This document shows, one piece after another, positions 27,588-37,064 of a DNA stretch of 64,000 nt. The stretch is from the NCBI RefSeq assembly GCF_003201205.1, contig NZ_QICN01000002.1, positions 1 through 64,000 of the forward strand, in the 5' to 3' direction. A program made the translations under genes and the position numbers. The DNA comes from Sinimarinibacterium flocculans. GTDB lineage: Bacteria; Pseudomonadota; Gammaproteobacteria; Nevskiales; Nevskiaceae. The stretch's first letter is position 1. Each line of letters begins with the position of its first letter. The notes beneath the pieces were generated by a model. The model ran no database searches. It was not told the origin of the DNA and worked only from the letters and a program-made list of their open reading frames with translations.

Positions 27588-29325
27588 GCTCGCAAGCCTC
27601 CCCTGCGTGTCCGACCTGCTGAGCCGGCTGCGGCTGCAGGCTTTGCGCGAGCTGCACCAGCTGCACGAACTCGCCGCGCCAGCCTTGCGCATCTACCCCG
27701 CGCGCGCCGCGCGCCAGTGCCAGCGCATCGTCCCAGGTCCAGGCTTCAGTGTAGCGACCGCCGCGCAGCAATTGGCCGAATCCGGCCACCGCCGCGGCGA
27801 AGCGGAAGTCCTCGCTGCTCGCCGCCAACGCGCGCGTGATCTGGCTGCGGCGGATCGGCCGCTCGATCAGCTTGCTGCTGTCGCCGTCAGGCGCCTTGTA
27901 GCGCAGTCGCAAGTGCGCGATCTCGTCGGCCGTGCCGGCAGGCTTCGCGCCGCCGTAGCGCAGCGCCTCGATGCGCTCGCCGCCGCTGCCGACCAGCGCG
28001 ATCTCGTAGAGCGCGGTGACATTGTGACCCGCACCGATCTCGCCGGCATCGACCCTGTCGTTGGCGAAGTCCTCGCGTGCCAGCGCCCGGTTCTCGTAGC
28101 CGATCAGGCGGTACTCGGCGACGACCGCCGGGTTGAACTCGATTTGGATCTTCACGTCCTTGGCGATCGTCTGCAGCGTCGCCGCACGCGCCTGCACCAG
28201 GACGCGACGCCCCTCGGCGAGATCGTCGATGTAGCTGTAGTTGCCGTTGCCCACATCGGCCAGCTGCTCCATCAGGTGCTCGTTGTAGTTGCCTGTGCCG
28301 AAGCCCAGCGTCGACAGCGCCACCCCCGACGCGCGCTCGCGCTCGACCAGGTCCTTGAGCTGCTCGAAGTCGGTGACGCCGACATTGAAGTCGCCGTCGG
28401 TGGCGAGCAGCACCCGGTTGATGCCGCCCTCGATGAAGCCCTGCCGGGCCATCGAATACGCCAGCTCGATGCCGGCCGCGCCCGCCGTGGAGCCGCCGGC
28501 GGTCAGGCCGTCGATCACGGCGGCGATCCGCGCCTTGCGATCACCGGGCGTCGGCTCGAGCACGACGCCGCTGTGTCCGGCATAGACCACCAGGCTGATG
28601 CGGTCGCGGGCACTCAGCTGCTGCACCAGCAGCTTGAGCGAGGACTGCACCAGCGGCAGCTTGTCCGCGCTGTGCATCGATCCGGAGACGTCGATCAGGA
28701 AGACCAGGTTCGACGGCGGCAGCTCCCCCTGGGGCCGCCAGCCCTGCAGGGCGACGCGCAGCAGATGCGTCTTCGCGTTCCACGGCGTCGGCGCGATCTC
28801 GACGTGCGTCGCGAACGGCGTGGACCGATCGCGAGGCGGCGCGTAGGCATAGTCGAAGTAGTTGATGAACTCCTCGACGCGCACGGCGTCCTGCGGCGGC
28901 AGGCGCCCATTGCGCAGCCAGCGGCGCACGTTGCTGTAGGCACCGGTGTCGACATCGACACTGAAGGTCGATACCGGCGATTCGGCGACGCACAGCACAC
29001 CGGCATCGTCGAACGCCGCGTAGCGCTCGCGCTCTTCCGGCGATACCGGCGCCGGCCGGTGCACGGGCGGCATCGGTGCAGGCGCGATTGCAGACCTCGT
29101 CGGCGCCTGATGCTGCTTGCCCGCGGTCTGCGGCGACATCGCCATGCGGTCGGCGATCAGCTCCCGCGCCGCCTCCTGCTTCCCCGCGGCATCGCCCAGC
29201 TCGGCAAGCTCGGCGACGCGCCCCTCCTCGACGGGCATGCGGGAAGGCGCCTCGCGTTCCGGCTGCGCGCACGCCGCCACCAGGGCGGCCATTCCGACAA
29301 CACTGATCCACTGTATCCGTGACAT
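27568..29325 (-). CDS. von Willebrand factor A domain lipoprotein, YfbK-like
   Basis: A 585-residue lipoprotein: lipobox LVAAC (Cys19), a proline-rich segment, the VWA N-terminal domain (STFSVDVDTGAYSNVRRWLR, NGRLPPQDAVRVEEFINYF), then the VWA domain with MIDAS DVSGSM and TDGDFNVG, and a C-terminal DUF3520-like domain (LKYKAP-like RLRYKAPDG and FAAAVAGFGQLLRGGRY). It heads the operon with an ECF sigma factor and probable anti-sigma. Family members are surface-linked; binding partner unknown. Confidence 0.93.
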   Translation of the reverse strand: MSRIQWISVVGMAALVAACAQPEREAPSRMPVEEGRVAELAELGDAAGKQEAARELIADRMAMSPQTAGKQHQAPTRSAIAPAPMPPVHRPAPVSPEERERYAAFDDAGVLCVAESPVSTFSVDVDTGAYSNVRRWLRNGRLPPQDAVRVEEFINYFDYAYAPPRDRSTPFATHVEIAPTPWNAKTHLLRVALQGWRPQGELPPSNLVFLIDVSGSMHSADKLPLVQSSLKLLVQQLSARDRISLVVYAGHSGVVLEPTPGDRKARIAAVIDGLTAGGSTAGAAGIELAYSMARQGFIEGGINRVLLATDGDFNVGVTDFEQLKDLVERERASGVALSTLGFGTGNYNEHLMEQLADVGNGNYSYIDDLAEGRRVLVQARAATLQTIAKDVKIQIEFNPAVVAEYRLIGYENRALAREDFANDRVDAGEIGAGHNVTALYEIALVGSGGERIEALRYGGAKPAGTADEIAHLRLRYKAPDGDSSKLIERPIRRSQITRALAASSEDFRFAAAVAGFGQLLRGGRYTEAWTWDDALALARGARGVDAQGWRGEFVQLVQLAQSLQPQPAQQVGHAGEACELGSGCD

Positions 29326-29420
29326 GACTGACGACTCCGGCTGATGACGTCATTCGATAACGCAGCCGGCGGCCAAACGGGGTTAAATTGCCGTTCCAGA
29401 CCTTTTCCGGGGAGCCGCCG

Positions 29421-30344
29421 ATGGGCGAGCAGTTCGAACCGATCGAGTTCCACAGCCATGGCGTCACCGTGCGCGGCGCGCATTTCCGGCCGCAGTCGGA
29501 GGTCCTCGCCGCCGGCAGCGGCGCAGCCCCGTGCGTGGTGATGGCGCACGGACTGGGCGGCGTGCGCGCCGCGCGACTCGACGCCTTCGCCGAACGCTTC
29601 GCGGCCGCCGGCCTGCATGTAATGGTGTTCGACTATCGCTACTTCGGTGACTCCGACGGCGAGCCGCGCCAGCACTTCAACATCCGCGCGCAGCTCGACG
29701 ACTGGGCGGCGGCGATCGCCTGTGCGCGCAAGCTCGACGGTGTCGACGCCAAGCGCATCGCGCTGTGGGGCAGCTCGTTCTCCGGAGGTCACGTCGTCAC
29801 CGCCGCCGTCGAGGACGGCCACGTCCAGGCGGTCAGCAGCCAGGGCCCGATGATGGACGGCTTTGCCGCACTGACCAATGTGGTCCGCTACGCCGGGGCC
29901 TTGCAGGCGCTGCGCGTCACCGCGCATGCCCTGTGGGATACGCTGCTGATTCCGTCGGGACGCCGTCACCTCATTCCGCTGGTCGCGGAGCCGGGCGAAC
30001 TGGGGGTGATGACTTCGGCGGATGCGCAGAGCGGCTACACCGCGATCGTGCCGCCGGACTGGCGCAACGAGATCACCGCCGGCTGGCTGCTGGAACTGCC
30101 GCTGTACCGACCGATCGCCAAGGCGCACCGGCTGCCGTGTCCGACGCTGATCTGCATCTGCACGCAGGACAGCGTCGCACCGGCCTCGGCCGCCGAGAAG
30201 ACCGCCGCCGCGGCCGGCGACCGCGCGGAGATCCGCCGTTACGACATCGGCCACTTCGACATCTACGTTGGCGACGGCTTCGAGCGGGCGGTCTCGGACC
30301 AGACCGAATTCTTCTGCCGCGTGCTGCGCGCGCCGGCCGACTGA
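29421..30344 (+). CDS. Alpha/beta hydrolase
   Basis: A 307-residue cytoplasmic hydrolase. The oxyanion region is MAHGLGG, followed by the nucleophile elbow GSSFSGG, an acid in CTQDSVAP and the catalytic His in DIGHFDIY. This layout is that of the dienelactone/acetyl-xylan esterase-like family. Substrate unknown. The ATG at 29421 has GGGGAG upstream; an in-frame ATG 11 codons earlier is less likely. Divergent from the VWA gene. Confidence 0.9.
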   Translation: MGEQFEPIEFHSHGVTVRGAHFRPQSEVLAAGSGAAPCVVMAHGLGGVRAARLDAFAERFAAAGLHVMVFDYRYFGDSDGEPRQHFNIRAQLDDWAAAIACARKLDGVDAKRIALWGSSFSGGHVVTAAVEDGHVQAVSSQGPMMDGFAALTNVVRYAGALQALRVTAHALWDTLLIPSGRRHLIPLVAEPGELGVMTSADAQSGYTAIVPPDWRNEITAGWLLELPLYRPIAKAHRLPCPTLICICTQDSVAPASAAEKTAAAAGDRAEIRRYDIGHFDIYVGDGFERAVSDQTEFFCRVLRAPAD

Positions 30345-30360
30345 CCGTCGCGAACGCCCG

Positions 30361-30852
30361 ATGATGATGCAGCCGGTTGCGAGCCCGATGCGGTCTGCGG
30401 CACCGGCGCGACTCACCGCGGCATTGATGCTGCTGGCATCGCTGGGCGCCTGCACCGCGCTGCCGGCCGCGCCCCGCGCGATGCCGCCGGCCGACGAGGT
30501 ACGCGTGCGCGAACAGGCATTCGCGCGGACCATGGCGGATCGCGACTTCGAGGCTTTCGCGACCTTCGTCGCCGACGATGCCGTGTTCCTCAACGGCGGC
30601 CACCCGCTGCGTGGCAAGGCGGCCGTGCTGGCGCACTGGCAGCGGTTCTTCGACACCGCCGACGCCCCGTTCTCGTGGACGCCGGATCTGGTCGAGGCGC
30701 TGCCGGACGGCCTTCTTGCACATTCGGAAGGACCGGTGTCGGCGCCGGACGGCCGCGTGATCGCCCGCTTCTACTCGACCTGGCGCCGTGGCACCGACGG
30801 TGTCTGGCGGGTGGTCTTCGACAACGGGCACGACGTCTGCCCGCCACCCTGA
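30361..30852 (+). CDS. Lipoprotein with SnoaL/DUF4440-like domain
   Basis: A 163-residue protein. After a signal peptide with lipobox LGAC comes an NTF2-like domain: REQAFARTMADRDFEAFATF, DDAVFLNGGHPLRGKAAVLA, and terminal strands FYSTWRRGTDGVWRVVFDNG. Such domains bind small ligands or act as isomerases; no catalytic assignment is possible. It starts 16 bp after the hydrolase gene. Confidence 0.82.
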   Translation: MMMQPVASPMRSAAPARLTAALMLLASLGACTALPAAPRAMPPADEVRVREQAFARTMADRDFEAFATFVADDAVFLNGGHPLRGKAAVLAHWQRFFDTADAPFSWTPDLVEALPDGLLAHSEGPVSAPDGRVIARFYSTWRRGTDGVWRVVFDNGHDVCPPP

Positions 30853-30863
30853 ACCCGCGGGGG

Positions 30864-31586
30864 TCAGCCGCGACGCAGTGTCGACCGGTCGACCAGGGTC
30901 TCGGTGGCCCGGCGCGCGAGCGCCGGCAGACTGCTGCCGTCGGACACCGAGCGTTCGACGTTCACGCCGAGCAGCCAGCGCTCGTCGAGCACGACCTTGT
31001 CCGGCGAGCGCAGGATGACCTGGTCGCGCCACACCACCTTTGCCGCGGCATCGACGACGCTGATCTGCAGAATCATCTCCGGGTGACCGCTGGTCTTCGC
31101 GGTGCCGGTGCCCAGCCAGGCGAAGTACCCCGTGCCCTGGTCGGGCACGCTCACGTCGACATCGATCTCCGCCAGCAGCGGCGCCACGCCCTGTCTGGCC
31201 AGCGCCTTGGCGTCGCCCTGCGGGAAACCGAGCAGATACGGCACGCGGCCGCGCAGCGTCTCGACCGGCGCCAGCGTCAGGCGGCTGCGCGTGGACAAGG
31301 CCTGTTCGATCTGCGCGAGCACGGCATCGGCCGTCGTCTTGACCACGGTCCCTTCCGGAGTGCGCAGCGTCTCGATCGCCTCGCGGATGTCGCCGAGCAC
31401 ACGATGCGCTTCGGCGATGTCGGGAATCAGGCCGTCGCCCGGCTGCGGGAATCCGCTTTCCAGACCGTCGATGTCGAGACTGAACCGGGCGATCGTGACC
31501 TCGCCGGCGAGACTGCCGGCCGGGGGCTGGACGGCACAGGCGCAGAGCACCGCGACCGCAAGAAAAGCCGCGATTCGGATCGGCAC
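30864..31586 (-). CDS. Lipoprotein of unknown function
   Basis: A 240-residue protein with signal peptide and lipobox LCAC. No family was recognised. It shows alternating hydrophobic strands (VTIARFSLDIDGLESGF, PLLAEIDVDVSVPDQGTGYF, LQISVVDAAAKVVWRDQVIL), suggesting a beta-rich periplasmic fold. The frame is open further upstream but the signal peptide begins at a GTG (31586), chosen as start. It ends 12 bp from the convergent DUF4440-like gene. Confidence 0.65.
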   Translation of the reverse strand: MPIRIAAFLAVAVLCACAVQPPAGSLAGEVTIARFSLDIDGLESGFPQPGDGLIPDIAEAHRVLGDIREAIETLRTPEGTVVKTTADAVLAQIEQALSTRSRLTLAPVETLRGRVPYLLGFPQGDAKALARQGVAPLLAEIDVDVSVPDQGTGYFAWLGTGTAKTSGHPEMILQISVVDAAAKVVWRDQVILRSPDKVVLDERWLLGVNVERSVSDGSSLPALARRATETLVDRSTLRRG

Positions 31587-31777
31587 GGAAGCTTCGTCGG
31601 CAGACCGGCAGGCGCCGGCGGCGCATCTTGCGCTGACGGCGGATCGGCGTCCACGGCCGCTCGTCGGCTGCCGGTCGCTGCGCGGTGGCCCGCTGCCGCC
31701 GCGGCCTGAGGACAAGTCCCGTAGCACGCGGCCACCACCCTTGCCATCCTTGCCGCGGGGATTTGCGGGGGTGAACC

Positions 31778-33118
31778 GTGCGGATGCGACTGAGCGGCCA
31801 CGTGTGTGTGCTGGCCGCCGTTTCGATGCTGCTGGCGGCCTGCGGCGGCGGTGACTCGTCCGGCGCGGCACCCGCGCAGAACGATGGCGCCGTGCCGTCG
31901 GCAAGCCCGACGCCGGCCGTCGCATCGACGCCCACCCCTTCGGCCACCGCCACGCCGACCCCGACGGCAACGCCCGCTCCCGCCGCCACGCCGACGGCCG
32001 CGCCGACCCCGTCGCCCGCGCCTACCTCGACGCCGGCCGCCACGCCAACGCCAACGCCAACGCCGACACCCCTCCCCACACCCACGCCCGAGCCGACGAA
32101 GCTGAACTGCCCGCCGGTGCCGCCGTCCGGCGCCACGCCCGCCAGCGCCGTCCATCCGGTCTTCGCGTGGCAGAAGAACTGGCAGATCTGCGACGTCAGC
32201 TTCGACTCGCAGATGCATGGCACGCGCCTCTACGGCGTGCTGTTCGCACCGGCCGGCACGGACCTGTCCGGCAGCGTGCTGCCGGCGGTGGTCATCACGC
32301 CGGCCTCCGGGGGCGGGGACGAATCGATGTACCACTGGGCCGCGCGCGATCTCGCCGGCCACGGTTACATCGCGGTCACGGTCGATCCGCAGGGCGTCGG
32401 GCGCTCGCCCGGCAACGCACCGGAACAGGATTTGAACAACTATGCGGACGCGACGGTCAGCGCGCTGAACTTCCTGCTGTCGGAGCGCAATCCGGCGCGC
32501 GCGTATACCGACGTCACGCGCCTCGGCGCCGCCGGACACAGCCTCTCGGCGCGCGCGGTGAGCTGGCAGCAGGGCGAGGACCGCCGCCTGCGCGCGATCG
32601 TCGCCTGGGACAACCTGTCGAGTACGCGGCACGGCGATCCGGGCACGCCGTCGCAGGGCGGGCTCGGCGGTGCGCTGATCAGCGGCGAACTCACGCGACC
32701 CAACGCCCCGGTCACGCCGCTGGTCCCGGCGATGGGCCAGGCCTCGGACGATCCGGGCACGAGCAATCCGCCGCCGGACCGCAAGAAGTACGCGTACGAC
32801 TACTGGCGCCGCGCCGGACTCGCGTCGATGCAGGTCGTGATGCGCGACCTGCGGCACGAAGCCTGGGCGCAATACTCGACCCAGAACAGCGAGGCCGACT
32901 CCCAGCGCCTGCGGCGGATGGCGCACCTGACCCGCGCCTGGTTCGACCTGTGGCTGAAGCGCGACGACACCGCGGTCTCGCGCCTGCGTTCGCGCAGCGT
33001 CGCCGGCACCGACGCCGCGGCGGTCTACAGCGCCAAGTTCCGCTCGGCGCTGTATCTGCCGGCCTACGGCATCGACTGCGCCGACCTGCTCGCGGACGGC
33101 TGCCTGCAAGCGGACTGA
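31778..33118 (+). CDS. Lipoprotein with Pro-Thr linker and alpha/beta-hydrolase domain
   Basis: A 446-residue protein. Lipobox LLAAC (Cys22) is followed by a linker of repeated Thr-Pro/Ala-Pro (about 41-108), then a dienelactone-hydrolase-like domain: GVLFAPAG, VVITPASGGGDES, AGHGYIAVTVDPQGVGRS, and GAAGHSLSAR as nucleophile elbow, with DLRHEAW near the end. The Pro-Thr stalk probably holds the enzyme away from the membrane. Substrate unknown. Confidence 0.85.
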   Translation: MRMRLSGHVCVLAAVSMLLAACGGGDSSGAAPAQNDGAVPSASPTPAVASTPTPSATATPTPTATPAPAATPTAAPTPSPAPTSTPAATPTPTPTPTPLPTPTPEPTKLNCPPVPPSGATPASAVHPVFAWQKNWQICDVSFDSQMHGTRLYGVLFAPAGTDLSGSVLPAVVITPASGGGDESMYHWAARDLAGHGYIAVTVDPQGVGRSPGNAPEQDLNNYADATVSALNFLLSERNPARAYTDVTRLGAAGHSLSARAVSWQQGEDRRLRAIVAWDNLSSTRHGDPGTPSQGGLGGALISGELTRPNAPVTPLVPAMGQASDDPGTSNPPPDRKKYAYDYWRRAGLASMQVVMRDLRHEAWAQYSTQNSEADSQRLRRMAHLTRAWFDLWLKRDDTAVSRLRSRSVAGTDAAAVYSAKFRSALYLPAYGIDCADLLADGCLQAD

Positions 33119-33192
33119 TCGAAGCCGGTGTCGCCATCGCGACACGGTCGCCGGCTAGACTGCAGCTCGTCCGGACGAAGAGGATTCCAACG

Positions 33193-33408
33193 ATGCGATC
33201 GCCCGCCCTCGCCGCGGCCATCGGCGCAACGCTTGCGCTGCTCGCGGCCTGCAGCAACCGCGGCGTCTACGAAGGCACCCAGGCATGGCGCGCACAGGAT
33301 TGCGACGTGCAATCCTCGCGCACCGAACGCGACGACTGCCGCGAACAGGCGCGCCTGACCTACCCCGAATACGAGAAGGAACGCGACGAAGCGCTGGCCG
33401 AGCGCTAG
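33193..33408 (+). CDS. Small lipoprotein
   Basis: A 71-residue protein with lipobox LLAAC (Cys at about residue 19) and a short charged tail with two Cys (QDCDVQ, RDDCREQ) that could form a disulfide. No family recognised. It lies 74 bp after the hydrolase lipoprotein on the same strand. Confidence 0.65.
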   Translation: MRSPALAAAIGATLALLAACSNRGVYEGTQAWRAQDCDVQSSRTERDDCREQARLTYPEYEKERDEALAER

Positions 33409-33479
33409 CGCGGGCTGCGGCGCGCTCGAAGAGAGATCAAGGTCGCCGGCGAATCGACCCGGCTCGGCGCGTCCCCGTG

Positions 33480-36400
33480 TCATTGGGGTGACATGGCGCA
33501 GGCACCGTAGACGTTCAGCTCGCCGAGCACGTTCACAAGACCACCGTAGGACAGTTCCAGTGCATTGAACGGCTTCGACGGCTCGAAGCCGACAAAGAGC
33601 GGATCGGAGCCGCTCAGCAGGCCGGCGATATCAATTGTCAGCACTCCACCTGCGACGTCGGCGAGCTCCTGCGGATCGCCATCCAGATAGGTGGTGATCA
33701 CCAGACTTCTCAGAAGCTCGACATTGAGTGGTGCTCCCGGCCAGGCAACGACGAAGCCGGCCATGCCCGCCCCCGGGTAAACAGCCATCGCGTCGCTGAC
33801 GCGTAGCGACACTGCACCTTGCGCACCGATCGACGGCGCCAATGTCGCGAAGTTGTCCGGATCGGCGTCTGTGGTGTTGGCCGTACCTGTCACGGAACAG
33901 ACGACGCAGGAGGCCGAAACGAATCCGCTTGCAGTGGCGCCCGGCCTGACCAGCTGCACCAGGGGAGCCTGGTCATCGCAGACCGATCTGGCCTCGCACG
34001 CATCGCCGACACCGTTGCCATCGGCGTCGCTCTGGTCCGGATTGGGCACGTCCGGGCAGTTGTCCGTGACGTCGGGGATGCCATCCGCATCGCGGTCGGA
34101 TTCCACGCCTCCGACTGTCGGCACCTCGAAGATGAACAAGCCCTCTTCCGAGAAGTTTGGCGTGTCGCCGACGACGTAGGCCAGATTGTCTCCGACGACA
34201 ACGTCCCGCGCCTGTGCGGGTGTAGCGGGCTGAAACACGATCACCGGTGCGGCCGGATCGCGAACGTCAATCACCTGGAGTCCGCCATCGCTGTCCGCAA
34301 CGAAGGCACGATTGCCATTGACGGTGATGCCCATCGCCTCTCCTAGTGTGTCGATGCTGCCGACGATCGCGAGAGAAGCAGGGTTGCTGACATCCACGAT
34401 CTGGAGGCCTGACAGGCGATCCGCAACGAAGGCCAGGCCGTTCGCAACCTCGACGGCCATGGGCTGGTCCGGCGTGTTGATACTGCCGATCAAGGCCGGT
34501 GCGGCCGGATTGCTGATGTCCACGATCCGCAGGCCGGCATTGACGGCATTGGTCGCTCCATCGGCAACGTAGGCCCGGTCGCCCTGTATGGCGACGGCGC
34601 GGGGCAGGTCGCCCGGAGTCTCGAGCGTGTTGACCAATGCCGGCGCGGAAACGTTGCTGATGTCGACGACATGCAGGCCAGCCGATTCCGATGCCACAAA
34701 CGCAAAGCCTTGGGAGAGCGCGAGCCCGCGCTCACGTCCGGGCAGGTCGATACTGCCCATCAGGGCTGGACCGGCCGGATTGGTCACGTCTGCGACCCAC
34801 AGTCCAGAGCCGTCGCGCGCCATGTAGGCCCGGCCGGCCTCCAGAGCAATGTCTGCCTGCAGGCTGCCGCTACCACCCTCGGCCAGGCTGCCCACCACCC
34901 TCGGCGCTGCAGGATCCGTGACATCGATCACACGCAGCCGGTTGCTTTCCGTGGTGTACGCGTAGTCACCGGCACGCACGATCGACCATGCGGTCGACTC
35001 CGTCTCGACCCGTCCGACCAGTGTCGGGCCCGCCGGGTTAGCCGCGTCGATGACCTGCAGGCCGGCGGTGCCATCGGCGACGTAGATGTAGCGCCCAAGG
35101 GTCGCGACACCCGATGCCTGTCCCGGAGTATCCGTGCTGCCGATGCTGAGCGGCAGCGTGTGATCGGTCACGTCGAATATCTGAACACCCGCTCGATCAT
35201 CGACCACATAGGCCGTATGCCCAGAGACGGTGATGTCCAGCGCCTCGTCCGGCGTGTCAGCGCTGCCGACGATCAGAAAGGGCGCTGCACTCCCGCGCAC
35301 ATCGACGATCTGCAGGCCGGATGTCCCGTCTGCCACATAGGCGTACCCGTCGACCCACGCCACACCCTGAGCATCTCCCGGCGTGTTCGCCGTGCCCAGC
35401 AGTTGCGGCGCAGCTGGATTGCTGATGTCGATGACGTGCAGGCCGGCGTCACCTGCGGCCAGATATGCGCGGCTGCCCGAAACGGCGACCCCCAGGGCAT
35501 CACCGGGTGTGCTCAAGGTTCCCACCTCGACGGGCGTCGTGGGGTCGGATACGTCGACGACCTCCAGATCGTTGCCTCCGGCGATGTACGCGAAATCGCC
35601 GAGCACGGCGATGCCATAGCCTCCCGCGCCGACGAGGCTTCCGATGACCGTGGGCGCAGCCGGATTACCGACGTTGACGATCTGCAGATAACTCTGAGGC
35701 GCAGTGACGATGTAAGCAAGGTCATCGACAAGTGCGAGTGCTTGGGCACCACTGCTCGGCAAGTCCGTCTGACCGATGATCGATGGTCTTGTTGCGCTGG
35801 AAACATCGATGATCTGCAGACGCTGATTCGCTGCCACGTAAGCCAGGGAACCCACGGCCGCAACATCCAGGAACTGATTGCCGCTGGCGCCGCCCGGCCG
35901 TGCGACCGTACCCACGATCGTGGGCCCCTTCACCATGGGCGGTGCCACGAGAACATCGACAGCATCAGCGTCTTCGTAGATGTCAGACTGAAGCGTCGCC
36001 GGTTGCCCCGCCACGACTTCCGGCGCGAGATACAGCGGAGTGCCCCCATCGGCGTCACTACTGTCCGACGATACGAGGGTAGTCCCCAGGGCCGTTATGC
36101 CCAGGGCCTCCAGCTGTCGCGGCTCCATCAGCCGCCCCGAGCCGAAGTCGGTGAGACAAACCTGACGCCCGTCGGCGCAATCGCGAATCAGAACATTGGC
36201 GGGCTTCAGGTCCTTGTGCATGACGCCGACCTTGTGCGCCGCAGCCACCGCCTCTGTGATCTGCAGGAACAAGTCCAGGCGCTCCGCGCGGGATAGTCCG
36301 CTCAGGCGATCGTCGCACTGAGACCAACGCAACAGATCTGTTCCGTGATCGGCGCGCTCGACGTAAAAGGGAGGATCTGAAAAGTTCCACTCGAGGATCG

Positions 36401-36995
36401 GCGCGATGTCGGCGCGCGGACCCAGCTCCTGCAGCAAGTAGCGGGAGAGCGTCACCTCCCGCTTGAGCGCAGCCAGACCATCGCCATCCACGCAAAACTT
36501 GAACACCCGGCTCTGCGCAGATTCTGCCGCACGGGCCAGCCAGACCTCGTTGAGGCCCGTTCCCGATAGCTGCTCTTCGAGCACGAACGGATCGCGGCCC
36601 GGGACTGCCATGCCGGGCTCCAGTGAAAGCGCGCTGACCATGCCGCGCCCGGTGGCGATTCGCTCTACCGGACCATCGAACCGATAGCCGACGCGCGGAA
36701 CCGTCGTGATCCGGCCCGCGTGCTCAGGCCCCAGGGCCACACGCAGTTTCGCCATCGCCTGCTTGAGCACGTCGCGCTCGGTCACCCGATCGCGCCACAC
36801 GGCTCCATGCAGCTCCTCGTGCGTAACGACCTCGCCGACGTGGATCAGCAGCACCTCGAGAAGTTCCAGCGGGCGTCGCTCAGCCTGAACGGCGCGACCG
36901 TCGAGGATCAGCTCGAAACGCGCCTGATCGAACTCGGCAGTTCCGAAACGGAACCTGAACTGCCCCCTCGCCTGATGGTCGTCTGCGCGACTCAT
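33480..36995 (-). CDS. Chimera: OmpR-type winged helix + truncated protein kinase + LVIVD beta-propeller
   Basis: One open frame of 1171 residues. Residues 12-106 are a DNA-binding winged helix (RRPLELLEVLLIHVGEVVTH, RITTVPRVGYRF). Residues 136-340 are a Ser/Thr kinase: Lys167, Glu180, HKDLKPAN (260-267), DFG (283-285), APE (324-326) and SDIY (337-340), where the kinase stops before its C-lobe helices. Residues 350-958 hold 13-14 LVIVD repeats of about 40-45 residues (GLQIVDVSNPAAP type). Residues 968-1000 are a thrombospondin type-3-like calcium repeat, followed by a beta-rich tail. There is no membrane helix or signal peptide between the cytoplasmic and normally secreted halves, so this looks like a deletion-made fusion. 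The start has GGGGGAGGG upstream. Confidence 0.8.
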   Translation of the reverse strand: MSRADDHQARGQFRFRFGTAEFDQARFELILDGRAVQAERRPLELLEVLLIHVGEVVTHEELHGAVWRDRVTERDVLKQAMAKLRVALGPEHAGRITTVPRVGYRFDGPVERIATGRGMVSALSLEPGMAVPGRDPFVLEEQLSGTGLNEVWLARAAESAQSRVFKFCVDGDGLAALKREVTLSRYLLQELGPRADIAPILEWNFSDPPFYVERADHGTDLLRWSQCDDRLSGLSRAERLDLFLQITEAVAAAHKVGVMHKDLKPANVLIRDCADGRQVCLTDFGSGRLMEPRQLEALGITALGTTLVSSDSSDADGGTPLYLAPEVVAGQPATLQSDIYEDADAVDVLVAPPMVKGPTIVGTVARPGGASGNQFLDVAAVGSLAYVAANQRLQIIDVSSATRPSIIGQTDLPSSGAQALALVDDLAYIVTAPQSYLQIVNVGNPAAPTVIGSLVGAGGYGIAVLGDFAYIAGGNDLEVVDVSDPTTPVEVGTLSTPGDALGVAVSGSRAYLAAGDAGLHVIDISNPAAPQLLGTANTPGDAQGVAWVDGYAYVADGTSGLQIVDVRGSAAPFLIVGSADTPDEALDITVSGHTAYVVDDRAGVQIFDVTDHTLPLSIGSTDTPGQASGVATLGRYIYVADGTAGLQVIDAANPAGPTLVGRVETESTAWSIVRAGDYAYTTESNRLRVIDVTDPAAPRVVGSLAEGGSGSLQADIALEAGRAYMARDGSGLWVADVTNPAGPALMGSIDLPGRERGLALSQGFAFVASESAGLHVVDISNVSAPALVNTLETPGDLPRAVAIQGDRAYVADGATNAVNAGLRIVDISNPAAPALIGSINTPDQPMAVEVANGLAFVADRLSGLQIVDVSNPASLAIVGSIDTLGEAMGITVNGNRAFVADSDGGLQVIDVRDPAAPVIVFQPATPAQARDVVVGDNLAYVVGDTPNFSEEGLFIFEVPTVGGVESDRDADGIPDVTDNCPDVPNPDQSDADGNGVGDACEARSVCDDQAPLVQLVRPGATASGFVSASCVVCSVTGTANTTDADPDNFATLAPSIGAQGAVSLRVSDAMAVYPGAGMAGFVVAWPGAPLNVELLRSLVITTYLDGDPQELADVAGGVLTIDIAGLLSGSDPLFVGFEPSKPFNALELSYGGLVNVLGELNVYGACAMSPQ

Positions 36996-37064
36996 CGCAT
37001 ACCCTCCCCCTTGGGCCTGGGAAGGTTATGTACCAGATCGTGCCTATCGGCGCACGCAGAAAGG

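Noticed and set aside
33407-33426. AGCGCG/CGCGCT hairpin after the small lipoprotein gene as a terminator
   Set aside because: Only a 6-bp stem with no U-run in very GC-rich DNA; such stems are expected by chance.
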